Made by a program: the position numbers and the translations under genes
Assembly: GCA_963780825.1 (NCBI GenBank)
Contig: CAWADL010000005.1
Location: 310,001 to 374,000 of the forward strand
DNA length: 64,000 bases
DNA from: Roseiarcus sp963780825
Lineage (GTDB): Bacteria; Pseudomonadota; Alphaproteobacteria; Rhizobiales; Beijerinckiaceae
Reading direction: 5' to 3'
Notes under the pieces: model-generated
The model's input: only the letters and a program-made list of their open reading frames with translations
The model's database searches: none
What the model was told of the DNA's origin: nothing
Part shown: positions 51,972-60,466 of the stretch, one piece after another
Layout: each line of letters opens with the position of its first letter
Position numbering within the stretch: the first letter of the stretch is position 1

Positions 51972-53075
51972 CTACACCGATTGTCGTTTCACAATCGGGC
52001 ATTCCACCTTGATCTGACGCGGCCGGACGGGCGCGCCGTCGGCCATGTCGAACACCCATTCGGCGGCGATCCCCGCCATCTCGTAGTGCGGCAGCACCAC
52101 CGTCGACAGGGGCGGGTGCAGGTGTTGCGCGATCTCGCGATCGTCGTAGCCCATCACCGCGACATCGTCGCGAACGCGCAGGCCCGCTTCGCGCAAAGCC
52201 TCATAGCAGCCGATCGCCATCAGGTCATTGGCGCAGAAGATAGCGGTCGGCGGCGAGGGCAGGTTGATCAGCGCGCGCGTGGCGTCGTAGCCGCTGAGCG
52301 GCTGCCAATTGCCATCGCGCACCAGCAGCGGATCGACCGGGAGATCGGCGGTCGCCAGGGCCTGCCGGTAGCCGCGAAGCCGATGCCGCGCCGCCTCCAT
52401 GCTGGCCTCGCCATTGATGTAGCCGATGCGCCGGTGGCCGGCGGCGATGAGAAAATCCGTCGCCGCGTGGCCGCCGCCGACCTCGCCGGGCGCCACTGAG
52501 GGTAGCGAGCCGTCCGCGACATGGCAGTTCAACATGACGAGCGGCAGGCGCGGCGGGGACGCGGGCGCATCAACCAAGCGCGTGTTGATCGTGGCGTAGA
52601 TCAGCCCGACCAACGGCTGCGCCGCCATTTGCGCGAGCGCCGCCGCCTCCATCTCGGCGTCGCCGCGCGTGCACATCACCATCACCGTCATGCCGCGCTC
52701 CCAGGCCTTCTCGCGCACGGCGTCGAGGGCGATTGCGGTCCAGGGGTCGGTCGAGAACTCGTCGCAGATGAAGCCGAGCGACATCGTGGTCGCGGACGGC
52801 GCCGCGCCGCGTCGCACCGTTTGATAGCCGAGCCGCGCGGCCGCCTTCATTACGCGTTGGCGCGTCTGCGTGGAAAGCCGGGCGCCGTCGGCGTGGTTGA
52901 GCACCAACGAAACTGTGGTCTGCGAAACCCGCGCCTCGTTGGCGACGTCGCCCATGGTCGGGCGCCGCGAGGCTGTCGCACGGCGACGGTAGGCGCGCTT
53001 CTCACCCGCCTGCGGCTCGTCCGAACTTTCCGCCTCGGGGGCGCCGTCGTCCATCGCTTCCTCACGACATTGCAA
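51972..53075 (-). CDS. LacI family transcriptional regulator
   Basis: A 367-residue LacI-type repressor. After a 35-residue charged leader comes the HTH and hinge: MGDVANEARVSQTTVSLVLNHADGARLSTQTRQRVMKAAARLGYQ, seen through VANEARVSQTTVSLVLN and RVMKAAARLGYQ. The periplasmic-binding-protein-like core follows (SLGFICDEFSTDPW, AADFLIAAGHRRIGYI region, GYDDREIAQHLHPPLSTV). Divergent from the sugar-binding protein gene, so it most likely controls that transporter and itself. Ligand probably a sugar or sugar phosphate. Confidence 0.92.
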   Translation of the reverse strand: MQCREEAMDDGAPEAESSDEPQAGEKRAYRRRATASRRPTMGDVANEARVSQTTVSLVLNHADGARLSTQTRQRVMKAAARLGYQTVRRGAAPSATTMSLGFICDEFSTDPWTAIALDAVREKAWERGMTVMVMCTRGDAEMEAAALAQMAAQPLVGLIYATINTRLVDAPASPPRLPLVMLNCHVADGSLPSVAPGEVGGGHAATDFLIAAGHRRIGYINGEASMEAARHRLRGYRQALATADLPVDPLLVRDGNWQPLSGYDATRALINLPSPPTAIFCANDLMAIGCYEALREAGLRVRDDVAVMGYDDREIAQHLHPPLSTVVLPHYEMAGIAAEWVFDMADGAPVRPRQIKVECPIVKRQSV

Positions 53076-53137
53076 ATATTATTATCACGCTAACATATTG
53101 AAAAACCAAAACGTAGCTAAATTCAAGCTTTATCTTG

Positions 53138-53165
53138 TTGACAAACATTAGCGTCCCATTATCAT
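53138..53165 (+). promoter_or_regulatory. Probable promoter of the sugar ABC transporter
   Basis: Perfect -35 TTGACA at 53138-53143, 16-base spacer, TATCAT at 53160-53165, in the AT-rich 175-base gap between lacI and the binding-protein gene. The spacer holds ACATTAGCGT, which reappears inverted and near-identical as ACGCTAACAT around 53086-53095; these could be LacI half-sites. Confidence 0.6.
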
Positions 53166-53250
53166 TCGTTCAAGCCGAGGCGATACGTCTCGGAATGCAA
53201 CGGCGCCGACGCCGGAAAAGCGCGGGAAGTCGCGCGGAGGAGAGGAAACC

Positions 53251-54232
53251 ATGCTCATCACTCGTCGACATGTGTTGATAGGAGGCGCCGCCGCGGCGGC
53301 CTCGCTGACGATTTTTCCCGCTTTCGGCCAAGTGCCGATGCTGAAGAAGAAAGACAAATATAAGGTCGGCTTCGCGCAGACCGAGAGCAACAATCCCTGG
53401 CGTCTCGCGCAGTCGGCCAGCATGAAAGACGAAGCGGCCAAGCGCGGTTGTCAGATTGTTTATACCGACGCCGCGAGTTCGGCCGCCAAACAGGTCGCCG
53501 ACGTCAACAGCATGATCGCGCAGGGCGTCGACTTCATCTTCCTGCCGCCGCGCGAGGAGAAGCCGCTGATTCCCGCCGTCATGGCCGCGAAGAAGGCCGG
53601 CATTCCCGTATTGTTGATCGACCGCAACGTCGATCCTGCGCTGGCCAAGCCCGGTGTCGACTACCTCGCCTTCATCGGCTCCAACTTCATTCTGGAAGGG
53701 CAGCGCGTCGCCGATTGGACGATCAAGAAGACCGGCGGCACAGGGCAAGATCATCGAGCTCGAAGGCTCCGTCGGCGCCTCGCCGGCCAACGACCGCAAG
53801 AAGGGCTTTGACGACACCATCAAGGCCAAGGCGCCTGGCTTGCAGTTGCTCGCCAGTCAGTCCGGCGATTTTTCCCGCGCCAAGGGCCGCCAGGTCGCTG
53901 AGACCCTGCTGCAGGCGCACCCCGACGCGACGATTGTTTATGCGCACAACGACGAAATGGCGCTCGGCGCGATCGCGGCGATCGAGGCGGCGGGCAAGGT
54001 TCCCGGCAAGGATATTCTCGTGGTCTCGATCGACGGCGAGAAGGACGGCATCCAGGCGATCGCTGACGGCAAGCTCGGTTGCTCCTGCGAGTGCAACCCG
54101 CGCTTTGGGCCCTCGGCTTTCGACATCATGTACAAATATGCAGCGGGTGAGAAGATCGACCCAATAATAATCAATCCCGACAATTTCTACGACTCGACCA
54201 ACGCTAAGGATGCTCTGGCCGGCGCGTACTGA
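53251..54232 (+). CDS. Ribose-type sugar ABC transporter, binding protein (one frameshift)
   Basis: About 326 residues. Tat-like signal TRRHVLIGGAAAAASLTI at the start, then KYKVGFAQTESNNPWRLAQSASM and VDFIFLPPREEKPLIPAVMAAKKAGIPVLLIDRNVD (core FLPPREEKPL), typical of RbsB-like proteins. The frame breaks at about 53743 and continues GKIIELEGSVGASPANDRKKGFDD, then YAHNDEMALGAIAAIEAAGK and DNFYDSTNAKDAL. One extra G in the GGG at 53745-53748 explains it; removing it gives 327 codons. It binds a sugar in the periplasm for the downstream RbsA/RbsC-like parts (YtfQ-like relatives bind galactofuranose). Confidence 0.87.
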
Positions 54233-54476
54233 CGCCGCGCTTGCGAAGCGCCTTCCCTGCTGCTTTGCTACGCTTTGGGAGGGCGCGTCGCGATGTTGAC
54301 ATCGACTGCATTGCCCGCGCGCAAGCGCGGCGCCAACGCCTCCCCTCGCCTCCCTGGGGGTAGGACGGGCAGGGGGGCGGCGCATAGGCTACGCATGCGC
54401 GAAGCCGGCCGTCAGGCCGGCGCGCCCCCCGAGCCTTTCAATTATCTGGAGCTTAGTGTGATCGACTCTCCGCCGT

Positions 54477-54599
54477 CCCCTCCCCCCTTGTGGGGGAGGG
54501 CAAGGGAGGGGGGTGGTTCAGCTTGGACGTCTTTATGGGGAGCGGGCGCCGCTTGCGGCTACCCCCCTCCCCCAACCCTCCCCCACAAGGGGGGAGGGG
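54477..54599. repeat. C-rich inverted repeat pair inside the sugar ABC operon
   Basis: Left arm CCCCTCCCCCCTTGTGGGGG with following bases to about 54515; right arm from about 54560 to 54599 is its inverted copy (ACCCCCCTCCCCC ... CACAAGGGGGGAGGGG), each about 38 bases. Fourth repeat family in the window, one copy. Sits in the 456-base gene-free gap 54233-54688 between the binding protein and ATPase genes; the rest of that gap shows no convincing gene. Confidence 0.8.
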
Positions 54600-54688
54600 G
54601 AGCAGGGCGCATGCCAAGGTGCAGCTTGTTTAACGGCTGCTGCTTCCATCAACTCCCCATCAACCAACTCCCTGAGATCGGAGCCGCC

Positions 54689-56222
54689 ATGCCGCTGCTG
54701 GTGATGCGCGACATCGAAAAGCGTTTCCAGGGCTCGCAGGCGCTGGCGAAAGCCTCGCTCGAAGTCGAGCCGGCGGAGATCATGGGGCTGATCGGTCAGA
54801 ACGGGGCCGGCAAATCGACGATGATCAAGGTGCTCACCGGCGCCTACTCGCGCGACTCCGGCGTCATTGAGTTCGACGGGAAGCCGGTCGCGTTCCATTC
54901 GCCGCAGGAGGCGCAGCGCGGCGGCGTCAGCACGATCTATCAAGAGGTCAATCTCGTCCCGTTCCGCTCGGTGACCGAGAACATTTTTCTCGGCCGCGAG
55001 CACCATCGCTTTGGCTCTGCTCGACTGGCCGCGGATGAACAAGGAAGCCGCGGAGCTCTTGCAGCGGTTCGCCGTCGACATCGACGTGCGTCGTCCGCTG
55101 ATGGATTTCTCGACCGCGATCCAGCAGATGGTGGCGATCGCGCGCGCGGTGTCGTTCAAGGCCAAACTCGTCATCATGGACGAGCCGACCTCGTCGCTCG
55201 ACGAGCGCGAGGTCGCGGTGCTGTTCGACGTGATGCGGCAGTTGCGGCGCGAGGGCGTCGCGGTGATCTTTGTTTCCCACCGGCTCGACGAATTGTTCGA
55301 GGTCTGCGATCGCGTGACGATCATGCGCGACGGACGCACGGCGCTGACGCAGCCGCATGGCCGACATCGACAAGCTGCGCCTGGTGTCGGCATGCTTGGG
55401 CGCGACCTCGAAAGCGTGCGCAAGAGCGGCGCGACCGGCTTCACCGAGGCGGCGACAAGCGCGGGCGCGGAGATTATGGCGGCCGAGGGGCTGCCGAATC
55501 GGCCGGCGCGTGCGCGACGCGCGAGTCGAAGTGCGGGAGCGGCCAGATCGTCGGTCTCGCCGGGCTGCTCGGCTCCGGCCGCACGGAAACCGCGCGCGCG
55601 ATTTTCGGCGCCGATCCGCCAGACGCGGGCGTGATCCGGCTGCACGGCCAGGCCGTGCAACTGAAGACGCCCGCCGACGCGATCGCGCTCGGGGTCGGCT
55701 ATTGCAGCGAGGATCGCAAGGCCGACGGCATCGTGCCTGATATGTCGGTGCGCGAAAACCTGACGCTCGCCATCCTGCCTCGCCTGGTCTCGATGGGGGT
55801 GGTCGACGAGACCAAACAGCGGGCGCATCGTCGACAAATTCATCAAGCGGCTATCTATCAAGGCGTCGAGCCCAGAGCAGAAGATCCGCGAGCTGTCCGG
55901 CGGCAATCAGCAGAAGGTGCTGCTCGCGCGCTGGCTCTGCGCCGACCCGAAACTGTTGATCCTCGACGAGCCGACGCGCGGCATCGATGTCGGCGCCAAG
56001 GCCGAGATCCAGGCGCTGATCCGCGAACTCGCCGATCAGGGGCTCGGCGTGCTGATGATCTCCTCGGAGCTCGAAGAGATTGTTGAAGGCGCCGACCGCG
56101 TGTTTGTTTTGAGCGACGGCCGCACCGTCGCCGATCTGCCGCGCGAACAGGCCACGGCGCCGGCGATCATGGCGGCCATGGCGCATATCGAAACGCAGGG
56201 AGGCGAGACGCCTCGTGGTTGA
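54689..56222 (+). CDS. Ribose-type sugar ABC transporter, ATPase RbsA-like (five or more frameshifts)
   Basis: About 510 codons with two ABC domains. First: LIGQNGAGKST (Walker A), STIYQEVNLVPFRSVTENIFLG, FSTAIQQMVAIARAVSF (signature region) and VIMDEPTSSLDERE (Walker B). Second: IVGLAGLLGSGRTETARAIFGA, VGYCSEDRKADGIVPDMSVREN, IRELSGGNQQKVLLARWL and LLILDEPTRGIDVGAK. Breaks near 55012, 55354, 55390, 55500-55550 and 55830 are each a single extra or missing base, for example GGG for GG at 55829. Known motifs remain on both sides, so sequence error is the likely cause. Ends 8 bases inside the first permease gene. Confidence 0.85.
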
Positions 56223-57207
56223 CGCTCAGATGGCGGCTGCGGGCCGTCCCAAGCTTGGGGTCGCGACTTTTTTCCGCCGCTACGCCGCGCTGACCGGGCT
56301 CGTGGTGCTGCTGGTGTTCAATTTCGCGGTCACGCCGAATTTCGCGAGCGTGCAGACGCTGAACGTCAATCTGACCCAGGTGGCGGAGATCGTCATCGTC
56401 GCGGTGGGAATGACGCTGGTGATCTCGACCGGCGGCATCGACCTTTCCGTGGGATCGTTGATGGCGATCGCCGGCGCGCTGGCGCCGCTGATCTTTCTCA
56501 GTCCATTCGGCGTCGCCTATCCGATCCTCGGCGATGCGTTGGCGTTTGTCGTGCCCGTCATCGTGGCGACCTTGCTCGGATTTTTCAACGGTTGGTTCAT
56601 CACCCGCTTTCGCGTGCAACCCATCGTCGGCACGCTGGTGATGTTCATCGCCGGTCGCGGCGTCGGGCAGGTTCTGACCAACGGCAATCTGCAGGTGTTT
56701 CATAATCCGGTGTTTCAGTTCATCGGTCTCGGCCGCATTTTCGGCGTGCCGTTTCAGGTGATCATTATGTTGGTCGCGGTGGGGCTCGCCGCGTGGATGC
56801 TGCGGCGAACGTTGTTCGGCCGACACATTCTCGCGGTCGGCGGCAACGAGCGCGCCGCGAGGCTTTCCGGCATTCCCGTCGATCGGGTGAAGCAGTTCAT
56901 CTATGCGATCAGCGGGCTTTGCGCCGGGATCGCCGGGCTGGTCGTCATATCGATCAACTCGTCGAGCGACGCCAATCTGGTCGGTCTCGGCATGGAGCTC
57001 GACGCGATCGCGGCGGTCGCGGTCGGCGGCACGCCGTTCACCGGGGGCCAGGCGAACGTCATCGGATCGATGGTGGGAGCGCTGCTCATACAATTGCTGC
57101 GCTACACGCTGCTCGCCAATGGCGTGCCTGATGCCGCCGCGCTCGTCGTCAAGGGCGCGATCATCGCGGGCGCGGTCTGGTCGCAGCAGCGGGGGAGAAC
57201 AGCGTGA
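56215..57207 (+). CDS. Ribose-type sugar ABC transporter permease 1
   Basis: A 330-residue RbsC/YtfT-like permease with about ten hydrophobic segments. TLVISTGGIDLSVGSLMAIAGA near residue 70 is the family signature, IVGTLVMFIAGRGVGQVLTNG near 138, and AVGGTPFTGGQANVIGSMVGALLIQLL near 262. GTG 56215 overlaps the ATPase gene by 8 bases; ATG five codons later is an alternative. Frame intact. Confidence 0.92.
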   Translation: MVDAQMAAAGRPKLGVATFFRRYAALTGLVVLLVFNFAVTPNFASVQTLNVNLTQVAEIVIVAVGMTLVISTGGIDLSVGSLMAIAGALAPLIFLSPFGVAYPILGDALAFVVPVIVATLLGFFNGWFITRFRVQPIVGTLVMFIAGRGVGQVLTNGNLQVFHNPVFQFIGLGRIFGVPFQVIIMLVAVGLAAWMLRRTLFGRHILAVGGNERAARLSGIPVDRVKQFIYAISGLCAGIAGLVVISINSSSDANLVGLGMELDAIAAVAVGGTPFTGGQANVIGSMVGALLIQLLRYTLLANGVPDAAALVVKGAIIAGAVWSQQRGRTA

Positions 57208-58184
57208 GCGCGCCAAAGGCCAAGCGGCCGAGCCCGATCGCCTGGATCGCGCAACAGCGCGTGCTCATCGCGCTGGCGGCGCTGATTGCTTTCGGCGCGC
57301 TGCGCTACGACAATTTCCTCGGCGCCTTCAACGTGCTCTCGGTGCTGCGCTACAATTCGATGTTCGCGCTGACCAGCCTCGGCATGGCCTTCGTCATCAT
57401 GAACGCCGGCATCGATCTGTCGGTGGGAACGACGGCGGCTTGCGCCAGCGTCGTCGCCGCGCTGCTCTCGCCGTATGGGCTGCTTCCCGGCCTGCTCGGC
57501 GGCCTCGGCGCGGGGCTTGCGGTTGGCGTGGTCAACGCGTTCATGATCACGCGCATGCGTATCCTGCCCTTCATCGCCACGCTGGCGGGCATGTTGATGG
57601 CGAGCGGGACGGGGCTGTTGCTGGCGCACAACCAATCCGTGTCCGTGTCCTACGATACGGACTTCACCTGGCTCGGGCAGGGCGACCTGTTGGGCTTCCC
57701 GGTTCCCGCGTGGATCGCGGGGTTCGCTTATGTCTATGGCTCCGTGGTGCTGAACTACACCGCGTTTGGCCGGCACATCTTGGCGATCGGCGGGAACGAG
57801 GAGGCCTCGCGGCTGATGGGTTTGCCGGTCGATGCGGTGATCTTCTGGGCCTACGTTCAATCCGGTATTTGCGCAGGGATGGCCGGGGTAATCCTGGCGG
57901 CGCAATTCGGCGCGGGTCAGCCGGCTGAGGGCGTCGGTTGGGAGCTGTTCTCGATTGCTGCAGTGGTCGTCGGCGGCACTTTGCTGACGGGCGGTATGGG
58001 ATCTGTGGCCACGACGCTATTCGGCGTGCTGCTGCTGGGGCTGATCTTCAACGTGCTGAATTTCGAGAACGGACTTGGTTGGATCAGCCTCAGCGCTTTC
58101 TGGCAGTCTGTGATACGCGGGGTGTTTCTGATGGTCGTCGTGATGGCGGGATCGGGAAAGCGGCGCGCGTTGGCGACGGCGTGA
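57204..58184 (+). CDS. Ribose-type sugar ABC transporter permease 2
   Basis: A 326-residue second permease (YjfF-like). NAGIDLSVGTTAACASVVAALL near residue 65, MRILPFIATLAGMLMASGTGLLLAH near 115, and VVVGGTLLTGGMGSVATTLFGVLLLGLIFN near 255. GTG 57204 overlaps the previous stop by 4 bases. Two different permeases after one RbsA-like ATPase is the YtfT/YjfF arrangement, supporting a galactofuranose- or similar sugar-specific importer (inference). A repeat block follows 18 bases after the stop. Confidence 0.92.
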   Translation: MSAPKAKRPSPIAWIAQQRVLIALAALIAFGALRYDNFLGAFNVLSVLRYNSMFALTSLGMAFVIMNAGIDLSVGTTAACASVVAALLSPYGLLPGLLGGLGAGLAVGVVNAFMITRMRILPFIATLAGMLMASGTGLLLAHNQSVSVSYDTDFTWLGQGDLLGFPVPAWIAGFAYVYGSVVLNYTAFGRHILAIGGNEEASRLMGLPVDAVIFWAYVQSGICAGMAGVILAAQFGAGQPAEGVGWELFSIAAVVVGGTLLTGGMGSVATTLFGVLLLGLIFNVLNFENGLGWISLSAFWQSVIRGVFLMVVVMAGSGKRRALATA

Positions 58185-58202
58185 ATTGAAAACACGACAG
58201 CG

Positions 58203-58455
58203 GGGCTCCCTCTCCCCGCGCGTCTCACGACGTAGCGCGCCGCATCAACGCAACAGCGGGGAGAGGGGCGCGCCCCTTGGAAGTGGGGGCGCCGCATAAG
58301 TTGAGCGCTTGCCTGATCTTCTGATAGACTTATGCCGCGGCGCGCGTTGGTTGACAATATGCGTCCAAGCGGCTCGCCCCTCACCCCAACCCTCTCCCCG
58401 CTATTGAGTTGATGAGGCGCGCTACGTCGTGACACACGCGGGGAGAGGGGGGCCG
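58203..58455. repeat. CCCTCTCCCCGC-family inverted repeat pair
   Basis: Left arm about 58203-58280 and inverted right arm about 58361-58455, with a shorter centre than at 51615. The right flank continues with GAGATGTGGGCGTGCTCTAGATCTCTA, an altered version of the outer end of the 38523-38954 element, suggesting a decayed copy of the same composite. The whole gap 58185-58521 has no gene. Confidence 0.78.
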
Positions 58456-58521
58456 CGGCCGCCGTGCTTTAAGCGCGGCCGTGAGATGTGGGCGTGCTCT
58501 AGATCTCTAAATTGCCACCCT

Positions 58522-59043
58522 TTAGTGCCCGGTCGCGTCTGCAGGCTGCGTCGCCTCAAACAGGAACCACACTCGCCGCTCCGTATCGTCGATGATTGTC
58601 TCGAGCAGGCTCGCGGTGGCGACATCCTTGGCATCGTCGCAAAGCTCGTGCGCTTCGCGCATCGCTTTGATGCAGGCTTTGTTATCCTGCATCAACTCCG
58701 CCAGCGCCTCGGCAGGATCGACATATTCGCGATCATCGTCCTTGATCCGAGTCTGGCTGGCGATGGCGCCGATCGACGTCAAGGTTCGTTGACCGATCTT
58801 GCGGACGCGCTCCGCCAGCGGATCTATGGTCGCGAAGATCTGCTCACCTTGCTCGTCGAGCAGCAAATGATAATCGCGGAAATGCGGTCCGCTCATGTGC
58901 CAATGAAAGTTCTTCGTCTTCACATAGAGAGCGAACGTATCCGCGACGATCTTGTTGATCGCCTCCGCGATCGCCTTGGCGCCGTTCGGCGAAATATCGG
59001 TCGGAGTTCGAAGCACAGGCTTGGCGTTGGTTTTTGACGACAT
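58522..59043 (-). CDS. dps: Dps family DNA-protection ferritin
   Basis: A 173-residue Dps. Ferroxidase site residues: LYVKTKNFHWHMSGPHFRDYHLLLDEQGEQIFATIDPLAERVR, seen in short as NFHWHMSGPHFRDYH (two His) and LLDEQGEQIFATID (Asp, Glu). Protects DNA by oxidising iron with peroxide and by binding DNA; N-terminal Lys/Arg-rich tail MSSKTNAKPVLR fits DNA contact. GGAGG seven bases before ATG 59043 fixes the start. Only 36 bases separate it from the csbD terminator, so its own promoter must overlap that region or it depends on readthrough. Confidence 0.93.
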   Translation of the reverse strand: MSSKTNAKPVLRTPTDISPNGAKAIAEAINKIVADTFALYVKTKNFHWHMSGPHFRDYHLLLDEQGEQIFATIDPLAERVRKIGQRTLTSIGAIASQTRIKDDDREYVDPAEALAELMQDNKACIKAMREAHELCDDAKDVATASLLETIIDDTERRVWFLFEATQPADATGH

Positions 59044-59078
59044 CAGGGAGCCTCCGGAGCGATATAAACAAGCGACGC

Positions 59079-59106
59079 AAAAAAGGGCCGGCTTTCGGCC
59101 GGCCCT
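59079..59106 (-). terminator. Strong intrinsic terminator after csbD
   Basis: On the minus strand AGGGCCGGC (59106-59098), 5-base loop, GCCGGCCCT (59092-59084) then TTTTTT (59084-59079): a 9-bp GC-rich perfect stem plus U tract, between csbD and dps. Confidence 0.9.
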
Positions 59107-59146
59107 GATATAGCTCAACTAACAGACGTCAGCCAGTATGCGGCGA

Positions 59147-59338
59147 TCACGCCTTGTCGACGACATTCTTGACGGCTTCCTTGGCGCTGCCGACGGCCTT
59201 CTGGGTCGAGCCCTTGGCCTGCTGAGCGGCGCCTTCCGCCTGCATCTTGTCGCTGCCGACGGCCTGGCCAATGCTTTCCTTGGCCTTGCCAACCGCTTCG
59301 TTGGCGGCGCCCTTGATCTTGTCAGTGGTTCCAGACAT
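59147..59338 (-). CDS. CsbD family stress protein
   Basis: A 63-residue CsbD-like protein, almost entirely amphipathic helix with repeating K/A/E: MSGTTDKIKGAANEAVGKAKESIGQ (DKIKGAANEAVGKAKE is the family signature) and QAKGSTQKAVGSAKEAVKNV. General-stress protein of unknown mechanism. AGGAGG five bases before ATG 59338 fixes the start. Directly preceded by a sigma-EcfG promoter and followed by a strong terminator, so a monocistronic stress-induced transcript. Confidence 0.92.
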   Translation of the reverse strand: MSGTTDKIKGAANEAVGKAKESIGQAVGSDKMQAEGAAQQAKGSTQKAVGSAKEAVKNVVDKA

Positions 59339-59373
59339 TGGGTCCTCCTTTGTAAATCTAATCACAGAGAGAG

Positions 59374-59398
59374 AACGCTGCGCTCTTAGGTCGGTTCC
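59374..59398 (-). promoter_or_regulatory. Sigma-EcfG (general stress response) promoter of csbD
   Basis: On the minus strand GGAAC at 59398-59394, 16-base spacer, CGTT at 59377-59374. This is the exact alphaproteobacterial EcfG consensus, 35 bases before the csbD start. A typical general-stress gene behind it supports the call. Confidence 0.88.
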
Positions 59399-59429
59399 AA
59401 GGATATTCCTGTCCTTTGGATTGCGTTAG

Positions 59430-60389
59430 TTAACGAGGCCTCGAGCGCCGCCCCGTCCCGTCGTGCGTCAACGCAAAATTGATCTGCGCGCCCAGCAGCA
59501 TGATCGCCGCCGAGAACCACAGCCACGTCATGACGACCACGACGGTGGCCAGCGACCCGTAGGTGGCCGTGTAGTTGCCGAGCGCCGAGACGTACCAGCC
59601 GAAAGCGGAGGATGCGATCGCCCAAACCAAGGCGGCCACTGTGGCGCCGGGAAGCTGTCTCCAGAACGGCGCGGGCGGACGGCTCGGCGCGATCCAGTAA
59701 AACGTGTTGAGGCAGAGCACGGCGATGACGAAGAACACCGGCCAGCGCAGCATCCCGTAGAGCCAGATGGTCTCTTGCGAGAATGCGCCGAGCGCTACGA
59801 ACCCAGGGTTGGCGCCTATGATGACGATCGCGAAAACGAAAACGATCAAACCGGCCAGTGTCGTGGCCAAAGCGGTCGCGTAGAGCCGAAAAACCGAGCG
59901 TGTCTCCTCCTGTTCGTCGATCACGTTCAAGGCGTCAAAAGACGCGCGGACGGCCGCGCTCGCGCCCCAAATCGAAAGCGCCAAGCCGACCGCCAGCTTG
60001 ATCGAAAGCGATTGTGACGGCTCCGAAGCCAATCGCCTGGCTTCCCCCTCTACGAGCGATATCGCCTCGGACGGCAAAATCGGCGCGAGGGCCGTGGGAA
60101 GGTCGGCGAGTTGCTTCGGGTCCATGAACAGGCCGAACAGCGAAACGGCGACCGCGAGCGTCGGCGCCAGCGCGATCAGCGCGTAAAACGCCACGCCCGC
60201 CGCCACCGCGAAAAGCCGGTCTTCCGTGGCGTATTGATAGACCCGGATGAGAAACGCGCGTTTCGGCGTGGGACGAACGATCTGCGCCGCCGCGCCTGCC
60301 GCCTGCGCCAGCGGCGCCTCGGCCGGCCTCGACAACGCCCCCGCCGCGAGACCAGCCGCGCCAAGAAAAGCCCATTTCCAGAGTTTCAT
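59430..60389 (-). CDS. YihY/BrkB family inner-membrane protein
   Basis: A 319-residue membrane protein with about six hydrophobic segments after a 45-residue leader. Signature: YQYATEDRLFAVAAGVAFYALIALAPTLAVAVSLFGLF (core VAAGVAFYALIALAPTL), later LNVIDEQEETRSVFRLYATALATTL and GNYTATYGSLATVVVVMTWLWFSAAIMLLGAQIN (core TYGSLATVVVVMTWLWFSA). Family role uncertain; the old ribonuclease BN label is wrong. YihY genes often belong to the alphaproteobacterial stress regulon, but no GGAAC/CGTT pair is visible here. Adjacent to csbD and dps. Confidence 0.9.
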   Translation of the reverse strand: MKLWKWAFLGAAGLAAGALSRPAEAPLAQAAGAAAQIVRPTPKRAFLIRVYQYATEDRLFAVAAGVAFYALIALAPTLAVAVSLFGLFMDPKQLADLPTALAPILPSEAISLVEGEARRLASEPSQSLSIKLAVGLALSIWGASAAVRASFDALNVIDEQEETRSVFRLYATALATTLAGLIVFVFAIVIIGANPGFVALGAFSQETIWLYGMLRWPVFFVIAVLCLNTFYWIAPSRPPAPFWRQLPGATVAALVWAIASSAFGWYVSALGNYTATYGSLATVVVVMTWLWFSAAIMLLGAQINFALTHDGTGRRSRPR

Positions 60390-60466
60390 CGATCCCTCGC
60401 CGGCGGGGTCACCCGACAACAAATCCGCGCGCCCGGCTAGGCGTTCCCGAGTATGTGCGGAAACCT

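Noticed and set aside
60390..60466. EcfG promoter before the YihY gene
   Set aside because: A GGAAC is present on the minus strand but no CGTT follows at 16-17 bases.
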